Source: Pseudozyma flocculosa PF-1 | Taxonomy: Eukaryota > Basidiomycota > Ustilaginomycetes > Ustilaginales > Ustilaginaceae | Assembly: GCF_000417875.1 (NCBI RefSeq) | Contig: NW_006920871.1 | Location: 603,239-667,238 of the forward strand | Reading direction: 5' to 3' | Length of the DNA: 64,000 bases | Shown: one piece after another, positions 33,053 through 42,500 of the stretch | Layout: the number at the start of each line of letters is the position of its first letter | Numbering within the stretch: position 1 is the first letter of the stretch | Position numbers and translations under genes: made by a program | The notes under the pieces: model-generated | The model's database searches: none | What the model was told of the DNA's origin: nothing | The model's input: only the letters and a program-made list of their open reading frames with translations

Positions 33053-34147
33053 TTATATGAGCTGGACGAGGTTCTGGGCTACGAGATGGCGCACCGATCG
33101 ATAGCGTAGGAAATGGACCGAATCCTTGGATAGGTTGGCCGTCTCGCCGCTGACGGAGCGAGGGGAGGCGGCGGCGGCGGACTAGCTCGTAAGTCGACCT
33201 ATCCTGGGCGGGTACCTCCGTCGGGCAAAGGTGAGAGGTGGAGGGGATCGCGGGCAGCGAGCGTTGGGGCAGACTCACTCGGGCAGCAGCAGGTTGCCGC
33301 ACTCTTCGCGGCAGCGCACAAAGACGGGCGAGTCGAGGTCTGGCTGCTCGACCATGTCGCCCTTCCCGCTGTCGGCGCCGCTCGAGTTGAGGGCCTGGTC
33401 GTCCATCCCGCGCATCTGCTCTGGCAGGAACTGGAGCACCGTATGTTGGAGGTGTGAGGTACGCAGATCGTTGTACCTGTTCCGGGGGAGGGGGGGAGGC
33501 GGGCACGTTAGACGAAGCGACGGATTAGTGACCGAGGGTCGGGCGGCGCGAACATCTCTGGCATCGGGGGATGGAGGAGCGACGAGGCTTTCGGCTCACC
33601 TGGTGCAAAACTCCCACTCTACGTTGCTCAGCCTACCTCTGCCCTCTCCTCTTTGCCGTTCCCTAACGAGGAAGGGGGCATACTTCTCGATGAGGGCTAG
33701 CCTAGCGCGGAGGTAGCTGCGCAACAGCCACCGTGCGCGCTCGAGGTCAAGGAGCACGCACTGGAGGCGTAGGTGTTCGTCCTCCATCTCCTGTGCGTCG
33801 TCAGAGGGGGGCAAGGACGAGAGCGAGTCGAGGATCGACTGCTGCTGGTCCATCTGGGAGAGGAGGGTGGCTATGCATGCGGTCGGGTAGGGAAGCAGCT
33901 CGGGCGAGGTGCGTTGGTTGATCCAGTGCGTCGTCAGCTGTGCGAGGGGCGGTGGCGGCGGCGTGGAGGGCGCTCCTGTGCGCTTGCTGGTCCGGTCGGT
34001 GCTCGAGGAAGGGAGCGCATCGAGGTCTGGTAGCAGTGCGACGGCGGGAGGTACGGATGGCCGTGCACCGCGTGGCGGTGGCCGTGGCGGTGTGAGGTCG
34101 TGTAGGTCGTCAATGTCCTGATCGATGTCGTAGCGTGTCGGTGGCAT
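33053..34147 (-). CDS. SLD5: SLD5, GINS complex subunit
   Basis: Three exons, 33600-34147, 33279-33476 and 33053-33149, join in frame to give 280 residues; the introns are 123 and 129 nt. The N-terminus is Pro-rich, then LAQLTTHWINQRTSPELLPY and VLLDLERARWLLRSYLRARL match the Sld5 helical core. The last exon, GETANLSKDSVHFLRYRSVR then HLVAQNLVQLI, is the C-terminal beta domain that anchors Sld5 in GINS. GINS (Sld5, Psf1, Psf2, Psf3) joins Cdc45 and Mcm2-7 to form the replicative helicase. Yeast Sld5 is 294 residues, so this model is full length. The two small 3' exons are missed by simple open-frame reading, but their splice phases agree exactly. Confidence 0.93.
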
Positions 34148-34544
34148 GCTGTGAGGTTGCAAGCGGTGGTAAGGGGTCGGGAGGGCCGGCGTGAGCGGGT
34201 TGCGTGGACTGGTGTGGACTGATGGTGGTAAGCCAGCCCTTGCGAAAGAGTAGTGTTGGTTACGGGGCCCAGGCGACAGACCCGGCCAGGCGGCCTTGGC
34301 TTTGGCTGTGGGCCTCTCTCTCTCTCTCTCTCTGTGGGCGCGTCGTGTCCAAAGCGCAGCCTTTGCGTGGGCGGGCTGCCCACCGGGCCCCTCCACCTTT
34401 TGTCTGTCTCTCTAGTGTCTCTCTCTCGGGTCCCTGCTTCCGACCTGCTTTGACATCTCTTCTTCGCGGTCAACGCCAACCCTCTTATCTGCTTGCCACG
34501 ACCGCAATCGTCCAAGAAACATCACCCTTGCCTTTGCCACCGCC
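34148..34544. promoter_or_regulatory. Divergent SLD5/34545 promoter with a (CT)n tract
   Basis: Only 397 nt separate the two start codons, so the region must hold both promoters. A (CT)n run lies at 34314-34333, with a second pyrimidine-rich stretch at 34395-34430. Confidence 0.6.
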
Positions 34545-35537
34545 ATGGACCTCAACAAGGTAAGCACTCCGGCCGACTCCATCTCGCTCGAACGGCTCCC
34601 CTGCGCCGATTCGCCGTACACCTTGAGCTCACCTAGCCCCGCTCTCCCGCGCCCTTCGCCCATGCAGCAACAAGACGACCCGCACGGCGTGCAGGCCCTC
34701 CTGGCGCGGCTACGACAGCAACAGGATGCCGCATCGTCCTCGACTTCGTCTGCTCCATCTCCCTATTCCTACGCACCGGCCTCGTCTACGGCGGCCACAA
34801 ACGCACCCATCCCAGGTCTAGCCGACTCCTACGCCTACTACCCCTCGACTTCCTCCGCGGCCTACTCGCCCGCGTCTCCCGCAGCAGCAGCAACGGCGCC
34901 GAAGCGGAGGACGTACAACGTTCAGCCGCGTTACGGCACAGGGCACCACTTCGACGACAGCCAGGCCTACGATCCCTACGGACCCGCAATCACTGTCGAT
35001 GAACCGATATCTGCTACTTTGGCGACCAAGAGGAAGCACGAGGACGACGAGGCCCGGGTCGACTCGCCATCTTCGTCGTCCAGCAAATCGCGCTCGCCAC
35101 CCAACGCAAAGTCGCCAGACCCCTCGACGACCTCCGCAACCGCAGCCGGGAAGGCAGCACCGCCTCCTCCCAACCTGCGCGACCTCTCGTTCCCCGCCGC
35201 CCTGCCGCACCTCACCGAGCTGAGCCAGTCGAGCACCTTCCTCTCGTCGCTCTCTTCGCTCAAAAAGGGTCAGGACGACCTCGAACGCTCCCTCCACGCC
35301 TCGTACGCACGCCTGCAAAAGACCCTCTCCCGCCCCGGCGTCGACCCAAAGACGCGCAAGTACGAGCAGGAAAAGCTGGCACGCTCGCTGCTCCAGAAGT
35401 GGGAAGAGGAGACGGCCAGGCAGCAACGAAAGCTCGAGGAGTGCAGGGTCCCCTGCTGCTTTGAGACCGAGGACGTGGGCAGGAGGAAGCGCATGAGGAG
35501 GGTCGTAGAGGTCGCAGAGGGCATGCTGGACGAGTAG
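34545..35537 (+). CDS. Protein of unknown function (MDLNK start, Arg/Lys/Glu-rich C-terminus)
   Basis: The ATG at 34545 encodes MDLNK and is followed at once by a GTAAGC donor. A CATGCAG acceptor ends at 34667. Splicing gives MDLNK joined to QQDDPHGVQALLARLRQQQ and a 294-residue protein. The 108-nt intron is stop-free and a multiple of three, so an unspliced 330-residue form is also possible. The middle is Ser/Ala/Tyr/Pro-rich and disordered, with a KRKHEDDEAR patch that could be a nuclear signal. The C-terminal 120 residues are helical and charged (DPKTRKYEQEKLARSLLQKW) and end in CRVPCCFETEDVGRRKRMRR. I do not recognise a named family. The conserved look of the two ends suggests a real, probably nuclear, protein. 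Confidence 0.72.
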   Translation: MDLNKVSTPADSISLERLPCADSPYTLSSPSPALPRPSPMQQQDDPHGVQALLARLRQQQDAASSSTSSAPSPYSYAPASSTAATNAPIPGLADSYAYYPSTSSAAYSPASPAAAATAPKRRTYNVQPRYGTGHHFDDSQAYDPYGPAITVDEPISATLATKRKHEDDEARVDSPSSSSSKSRSPPNAKSPDPSTTSATAAGKAAPPPPNLRDLSFPAALPHLTELSQSSTFLSSLSSLKKGQDDLERSLHASYARLQKTLSRPGVDPKTRKYEQEKLARSLLQKWEEETARQQRKLEECRVPCCFETEDVGRRKRMRRVVEVAEGMLDE

Positions 35538-35835
<298 letters not shown>

Positions 35836-38814
35836 CTACCGTGCGGCTTCCCTGACAGCCTTGGTGACGACCTTCTCAGTGGTCCTCAGCACCTCATTGG
35901 GCGTGTTGAGGCTCGACATAAAGTAGATGACGTTGCCGAGCGGGCGCGCGTGCACGTTGAAAGGCAGCACCGCATCGGCATCCCCCGGCTGCTGCGACGG
36001 CGTCGAGGCGGGCACCGAAGCGTGTCCCTGCAGCGCCGTGGGATGGGTGCGCAGCTTCTTGAGGATGTCGACCGACGCCGTCGACGTGTAGCCGCCCCCG
36101 CCCTCTCCATCCTTGAGGCAGACTTTGAGCACGCATCCCATGGCGATCGCGTGGTCGACGTTGGGCAGCTTTGACAGCTGGTCGACAGCCGCGGGCGACC
36201 AGAAAGACCAGGCGCCCGGAGTCCCGTTCCGCACCCCGCTGGCCTCGTCGCTGTTTGAAGTTGGCGCCGAGGTGGCGGTGGCGTCGGCAGGGACGGATTC
36301 GCCATCGCGCTGGGCCAGCCACTGGCCCTGCGCGCCCGTCCATCCTTGGCTCTTCTTGAGCTCTGCGATCGTCCGCAGCGTCTCGAGCGCGACCTGGCAT
36401 CCGATCGGGTGCGCCGTGTAGCTGTGGCCGTGCAGCAGGGCGTCGACCTTGCTCTCGCTCCGGCTGAAAGTCTCAAAGATGCTGCTCGACGCCAGCGTCA
36501 CCGACATGGGCACCATACCGCCCGTCAGAATCTTGGCCAGGCAGGAAATGTCGGGCGTCACCCCAAGGACCGACGCGGTCGTGGCGTGGCCGAGTCGGTA
36601 CAGGCCCGCAAACACCTCGTCAAAGATGATCGGCAGGCCCTGCCACTCGCTCTGGTCCCGTCGCTCGCGTCCCGATGGCCGCGATGCGTTGTGCGTCGGC
36701 GTGCGCGCCGTACGAGACGGCGGGTCGGTGAGGCTGAACAGGTCCTCGCTCTCGCGCACGACGTCGATCAAGGTGCGCTGGAAGAGCGGATCGACAAAGA
36801 GCATGCCGCCCGCGCCCATCACGAGCGGTTCGAGGATGACGGCACCGAACCGGCGTCCCTCGACCACAACCAGGCGCTCGAGCTCGGCGCGAATCGAGCG
36901 GCGGTAGACGCTCGCCAGTGGATCTGTGCGCAACCTCGCTTCGACGTCGTAGGCCTCCTGCATCGAAGCGTACGTCGCTTCGTAGACCTTGGCGGGCTTG
37001 CCAGCCTCGGTCTGGCAGGGCCTGAGCGATTCGGGCACGTCTCCGTCCTTGACCAGCGAGGTGTCGTCACCCGTCCTTGCCAGGCTGATCGTCACCCGAC
37101 CCTGCTTGACCTCAACCAGCGGCGGCTCGAACCAGTGACCGCGCCCGCGGTACCAGTCGACCGCCTCGCTGTAGACGCTCGGCTCGCAAGCGTCCATGGC
37201 ACCGATCGTGTCGCCGTGGTAGCTGCCCTTGAGGCCGAGCACCTCCCATTCACGTTTGGGCCGCCCAGACATGTAACCAGGCTGCCTGCCCTTTTCGGCA
37301 CGCTTTCCGGCAGCCTCGCTAGAAGGCCGGTCGACCGAGTAGCGCACCAGCGAAGACTGGATGGCCATCTTGATCGCCACCTCCATGCCGGTGCTGCCAT
37401 TGTCGCTGAAAAAGGCGCGCGAAGCCCAACCGGCGCCAGGATGCGTGCCGAGATCGCCGCCGGTGCTGCCGCTTCCGCCGTGTTTACCCGTCAGGGCTTC
37501 TGCCAGGTAGAGTGCCGGCTCGTGGGCGCCATTCGGGAACAGGACGTGGCCGTACCGGGCGCCGGCCTTGGCCGCAGCCTGCACCAGACGATTGGGGGCA
37601 TGGCCGAGGCACTGGGTCCACCACGACGCCGAGCCATCGAGCAGCGGCTGAAGCAGGCTAACGGGCTTTCCGTCTGCCCGCTTCGCGCCGCCACGCTGAT
37701 CGAGGGCGGCAAAGAAATCGCCATGAGCGCTGTCGATGACGTTGACCTCGGCGTCGCTCTTGGTGAGGGTGTGCTGGGTAAAGGGCCACCAGCACGTCTG
37801 GCGAGTCCGGCTGGCCAGCGTCGAGATCTCCCGCAGCCTTGCCTGGTGCCTCTGGCGCAGGTGGTGGACCACCGAGTACACGCCTCCGACATCTTCCTCT
37901 TTGCTTCCCTCGCCGCCGGTCCTGAGGATGTCCTCGGCGGACCGGCCTTGCACGAGACCCCTGTAGAAGGCCTGCATCGCGGCGCGGTCAGCGCTCGAGT
38001 CCGAATTACGCACCGGCGGAGGTCCCCAGGCGTGCGCGTCGGCCGACAGAGATGGATCGTTGGGCCCGCCGAGGCCCCAGACGGGGATGCCGTGCTCCTC
38101 TTGAAAGTACCTGCGAAGGTACTCGACGTTGCCGTAGCGCCGCGATGGGAAGAGGAGGACGGCCTCGACATCGTAGCCGTTCATCATGAGGCTCTCGTAG
38201 GCGCTGCGGGTGGTCGAGATGCCGCCGAGCTCCGAAGAGCCGATGAGGATGGTGGGGAGGCGGAGCGGGCGCAGGAGCTGCGATTGCGAGGTTCCGCTGG
38301 GTCCGGGCGAGTGCACGCCTCCCGCAGTCTCGACGTAGGCGACGGCAGCGGGCCCAGAGGAGGAGGACGAGGGGGAGGAAGCCGCGGCAGCGTCGTGAAG
38401 CCAGTCTCCGACGTGACGCACAAAGTCGACGTCGGTGGGTGGTGCGGGAGCGCCGCCGACTTCTCTCTCGCTGAGCATTGCGCGTTTCTCGAGCTCGACT
38501 GCGAGGTGGGGGGATACGGGTTCCGCAAAGCGGTAGAGGGTGGTGTAGGAGGTGGAGGGGGCATGGCTGGCGATGTGGGCGTCGTCAGAGTCGTCGATGT
38601 TGCCGGTCGAGACCGGCTTGAGATAGTGGACGCGCTCTCCCAAGCCGAGGGCAGCCGCCTCTAGCGGGGGCTGCGGGGGAGGGGATGATGCGGTGGCATC
38701 GCGAGGGAGGGCTGCAGATGCGAGGCAGAGGGCCGTCGTGAAGATGGTCTTGCCGACGTCGGTGTTGGCGCCAAAGACCTGGTGGATGCGGAGGTGCGGG
38801 TAGAGATGGGCCAT
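35836..38814 (-). CDS. bioDA: Bifunctional dethiobiotin synthetase / DAPA aminotransferase (BioD-BioA fusion)
   Basis: One exon encodes 992 residues from the ATG at 38814. The N-terminal 300 or so residues are BioD: P-loop GANTDVGKT at 15-23, YLKPVSTGNIDD, and VETAGGVHSPGPSGTSQ. The rest is BioA, a class III PLP aminotransferase: WWPFTQH, WWTQCLGHAPNRLV, DNGSTGMEVAIKMA, LKGSYHGDTIGAMDA, IIFDEVFAGLYRLG, PLP lysine K761 in CLAKILTGGMVP, and HGHSYTAHPIGCQ. Together they convert 7-keto-8-aminopelargonate to DAPA and then to dethiobiotin, two consecutive steps of biotin synthesis. Such fusions are known in plants (BIO3-BIO1) and many fungi, where the enzyme is often mitochondrial. An in-frame upstream ATG at 39000 would add 62 Leu- and His-rich residues. 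I prefer 38814 because the BioD fold begins nearly at once after it. Confidence 0.94.
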   Translation of the reverse strand: MAHLYPHLRIHQVFGANTDVGKTIFTTALCLASAALPRDATASSPPPQPPLEAAALGLGERVHYLKPVSTGNIDDSDDAHIASHAPSTSYTTLYRFAEPVSPHLAVELEKRAMLSEREVGGAPAPPTDVDFVRHVGDWLHDAAAASSPSSSSSGPAAVAYVETAGGVHSPGPSGTSQSQLLRPLRLPTILIGSSELGGISTTRSAYESLMMNGYDVEAVLLFPSRRYGNVEYLRRYFQEEHGIPVWGLGGPNDPSLSADAHAWGPPPVRNSDSSADRAAMQAFYRGLVQGRSAEDILRTGGEGSKEEDVGGVYSVVHHLRQRHQARLREISTLASRTRQTCWWPFTQHTLTKSDAEVNVIDSAHGDFFAALDQRGGAKRADGKPVSLLQPLLDGSASWWTQCLGHAPNRLVQAAAKAGARYGHVLFPNGAHEPALYLAEALTGKHGGSGSTGGDLGTHPGAGWASRAFFSDNGSTGMEVAIKMAIQSSLVRYSVDRPSSEAAGKRAEKGRQPGYMSGRPKREWEVLGLKGSYHGDTIGAMDACEPSVYSEAVDWYRGRGHWFEPPLVEVKQGRVTISLARTGDDTSLVKDGDVPESLRPCQTEAGKPAKVYEATYASMQEAYDVEARLRTDPLASVYRRSIRAELERLVVVEGRRFGAVILEPLVMGAGGMLFVDPLFQRTLIDVVRESEDLFSLTDPPSRTARTPTHNASRPSGRERRDQSEWQGLPIIFDEVFAGLYRLGHATTASVLGVTPDISCLAKILTGGMVPMSVTLASSSIFETFSRSESKVDALLHGHSYTAHPIGCQVALETLRTIAELKKSQGWTGAQGQWLAQRDGESVPADATATSAPTSNSDEASGVRNGTPGAWSFWSPAAVDQLSKLPNVDHAIAMGCVLKVCLKDGEGGGGYTSTASVDILKKLRTHPTALQGHASVPASTPSQQPGDADAVLPFNVHARPLGNVIYFMSSLNTPNEVLRTTEKVVTKAVREAAR

Positions 38815-38859
38815 GGTCTTGACGGGGCAAGACGGGAGAAGCTGAGCGGGACCAAGACG

Positions 38860-38972
38860 GTGGTGGTGGCAGTGGTGATGGTGGTGGTGGTGGTCGGTCG
38901 ACGAGGGAGATGTGGGTAGCCTGGGCAGGAGCAGCAGCAGCAGCAGCAGCGGAAGCAGCAGCAGCGGGAGCA
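38860..38972 (-). repeat. GGT-rich and CAG-rich triplet tracts in the bioDA leader
   Basis: On the plus strand 38860-38902 is mostly GGT/GAT/GGC units and 38931-38972 mostly AGC units. On the bioDA sense strand they read as His (CAC) and Leu (CTG) codons in frame with the enzyme. Confidence 0.75.
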
Positions 38973-39311
38973 GGAGATAGCCAACCAGGTAGGGCCCCAA
39001 ACCTCGGCTTTTGACGAGTCAGGCTGGGCAACCCGACGGCTCGGGCCACTTCCGACAAGGTGAGCGAGAGCGGACCGCTTCCCGCCCCAACACGCCGAAG
39101 CCTGCAGGCCAAGCTTGCAAGCAGTCTTCTCAACCCGCCCTGCCTTCGGCTTTCGGCGGCATCTGCGGGCCGACCGACGCCCAAGAAAACGACGGCGAGC
39201 CCAGGCCAGGCACGCCGATCCGCGCCCGATGCAAAAAGGCTCGCGCTCAGACCAACGTTGGTTACGTTGCCGTGTGGGGCCGGCCTTCCCGCCGCCGCCT
39301 CGGTCGCGCGG

Positions 39312-39331
39312 NNNNNNNNNNNNNNNNNNNN
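39312..39331. other. Assembly gap of 20 N
   Basis: All bases are N. The round length suggests a placeholder, with true size unknown. Confidence 0.98.
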
Positions 39332-39335
39332 GGGG

Positions 39336-39385
39336 CCTGCCCTGCCCTGCCCTGCCCTGCCCTGCCCTGCCCTGCCCTGCCCTGC
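39336..39385 (+). repeat. (CCTGC)10 pentanucleotide array
   Basis: Ten perfect CCTGC units lie four bases after the 20-N gap. Confidence 0.9.
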
Positions 39386-39582
39386 CCTGCCACGGGCGTG
39401 GAGGGTCGGAAACCGGAGTGCACGGCGTGTTGCACGCCCGCTGCCTCCAACCTTGGCTTCGGGCTCGACCCTTCTTCTCGACTCCCATCCTTGTTTCTCG
39501 TTCTGGCGCCACCTCGATCGCTTGCGGTCCTTCCTCTCTTCTTCCCTCACCGCCTTCCGCAGAGGGGATCACGGCATCCCTC

Positions 39583-42500
39583 ATGCCGTCCTCGACCCCT
39601 CTTTCCTCCATCGACGACCGCGACGCCCACGCCAGCATCTCCCACCTCGACGACCTCTCAGCCTCGGCGTGGGCCTCCGTCCCCGACAGCCACCGCGCAG
39701 CCAACATCCGCACCGCCCACACTTCGGAGCCGGATGATAGCGCCGCCAACGCTTCCCTCGCCATCAACTCACGCCAGTATCAAAAGAGCCTTGCGTCTTT
39801 TATCGATGACGATGACGACGACAACGACGACAACGACAACGATGACGACGACGACGACAATGACAAGGTCGTCGACAGTTCCCGCGGCGAAGACGCAGAA
39901 AGCGTCGGCACGGTAACGCATCGTCTCGAAGAAGCTGCAGATGATGCTCGGCGCAATGGGAACCTGGGCCATAGCAGCACGAATACTGCCGACGACGACG
40001 ACGACGACGAATCCTTCATCTACACAGGCCAGGATACGTCTTTCGACAGCGCGGTCCTCGGCGGTGGCGAGGACAGAGATTCGGACAGCTACAGCGCCAA
40101 GATGAGAGAGATCCTTGGGAGCGATACCGACGACGACGACGACGACGACGACCGCGCGCGAGCGCAGTCCAAAGCAGCAAACGAGACCGACAAGCGCAGT
40201 AACAGCGTCACCGACCAGAGCGATGATGACCAAGGGTCTTTTCAGTACCCAGGTACGACGCCGCACGACACCAGCTTCGAACCCGCTTCCGGCTCGACGG
40301 ATGGCCGCAGCCTCGTCGAATCGGACCGCCACTTGCAGGCAGTGTCTGGCGGGGCCACGCCCTCGCCCAATGGCTGGTCTTCCCTCCGCATCCCTATTCT
40401 ACCGACTCCGCAGCGTCCGGCAGCCTATCCGTCAATATCCAGGTTGAGATCCTCTCTGGGCCCGTCATCGAGCCCCTCGAGGTCCAGCGCACAAATCAGG
40501 CTCGCTGGCCTCGGCGTCGATTCGCCTGCCGCTTCGTCCCAATATCGACGATCACCGCTGCCCCTGGGCATCGCTTCGCCATCCGCATCGGCTTCTCAGC
40601 CCGCCGGTGCAGCCGTCCTCTCGCCACCGTCGATCTCATCGGCCAGATCCCGCACCAGCTCCACGTCGTTCGCCTTCCACCCGCTGTCCAGCCGGAGAAA
40701 GCGGAAGGCCAGGACCTCCTTTCCATATGGTCCCACCGCCGACGCTGGGCAGGGTTCGCGGCCCGACATGGACCTCGAGACGTCGAGCCTACGGTCAGAG
40801 CTCATAGCCGCCGAACCGCTCGCGATCGACGCGCCAGATACAGACCAAGCAGGAAAGGGAAAGGCCATCCTCAAGGAGGCGGTCGAACAGAATGGAGAGA
40901 TGCGCAGGGACTTTGTCAGGTGGTCGGCACTGCGCAAGCTCTCTGTGCAAGTAGCCGCGAGACCTAGCGCGACAGATGCGAACGGAACGAAGAAGAGCCC
41001 AGCAGACCCTGCTCAGTCCACCGTGCTGGCCGTTGCGGGCGGCTTGATCGCCATCGGATCTGCAGATGGCAAGACGATGGTGTTCGAATACTCGCAGGAG
41101 CTCAAGTGCGTGTGCGACAGCGGCGACATCGGTAAGTGCAGGTTGCTCCTGACATGCCCTGGACTTTCGCGAATCGTGTGCTCTGGCTGACTCGCAGGTC
41201 ATCTTGCCGGGTCGCCACCGCAAAGCCGGACCGCCTGGCTCTGTCAGCGCTCTCGCCTTCTCGTCGGACCACACCTTCCTCGTTGCCGGACACGAGACAG
41301 GCCATATCTTCATCTACGATCTGAGCTTGCCAACGCACCCTTCGCGTCATGTCCCGCCGGTGCCGCTGAGCGCGGTCAAGGCCGGTCGGAAGGAGGGCCA
41401 CCTGAACGGGTCCAAGATCGTCCACGTCGGTTTCATCGGCCTGCGACATACTGCCATCGTCAGCGCTGACAACAAGGGGCTCAGCTTCTATCACGCGCTC
41501 GGCAGGATTCTCGGCGTCAGCTCCAACGATACCCTTCGCCTCCTCGGCAGATATCCGCAGCATGAGCATGAGTATGAACTCGGGCTCGCAACGTCCAAGA
41601 GAAGCACCGTGTTTGGCATGGCGCCTCTGCCTCTCGGACCGAGGCCACACGCAGCCGACTTGCACCACTTTGTCGCCATCTTGACGGCAGGGAAGTTGGT
41701 CATTGTGGGTCTCAAACCATCCGCTCGGACCTGGTATCGCAAAGTGAGGCCCACGCAATCCGAGGAGAAGGCCAGCGGTGCGTTCACGCAGGCAACGACT
41801 TCGCCAGAGGCAGCAGCAGCAGCAGAGGCAGCAGCAGCAGCAGCAGCAGCAACAGCACCAGCACCAGCACCAGCAGCAAACAAAGAAAGCGAGGGGCATG
41901 CCAATGGCGTTACAGCGCCGAGAAACGCCGCCGGCGACCGCGCTAGACCCCTCGTGCCAGGGAGTCTGTCGTGGTATCCGGCCTCGACCGAGATCGATGG
42001 GCGGCGCAGCCGTCAGACCAACCCGATCTTGGCGTTCTCGTTTGGCGATCGGCTCCACCTCGTCCGGCTGATCGCGCGTCAGGCACCGCGACACCAGACC
42101 CACGCGGATGCGAGCCTGGCCGAGGCGCAAGAGGTGATCGATGTCGTCGAGCTAACAGGCAGGGACGGCCTCAAGGAACGGAGCAACATCCTCGCTCTGC
42201 AGTGGCTCAGCCCGGACTTGCTCATGCTGGTGAGCGAGAGCGGCCTCGCACTCTTCGACTGCCGCACTGGCGCAGTCACTGAACGCATGGAGGGCGACAG
42301 CGCGGGCGCCGTCATGCAAAGGCTGGTCGAGCACAGCTGGTACGATTCAGTGCTCGGCATCGACCCGCCGTCGGCCTCTACGGAAGGGTTGCATGTCGAA
42401 GATTACACCATACCGTGCAGCGACCCGCAGGCTGCCGCCAAGCATCCGAGATCGTGGGCCGTCAGCCACAGCATCAGGACGTCAAAGGGCAAGACCTTCT

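Larger units (their letters stand above)
38815..39582. other. Divergent leader/promoter region of bioDA and VPS8, with repeats and a gap
   Basis: It holds the (GGT)n-like and (CAG)n-like tracts upstream of bioDA (38860-38972), a 20-N gap, a (CCTGC)10 array, and a C/T-rich leader before the VPS8 ATG. No other gene is seen. Confidence 0.55.

Noticed and set aside
36346..38664. 772-codon plus-strand frame opposite bioDA
   Set aside because: It is a shadow of the biotin enzyme. High GC at third positions removes stops on the other strand.
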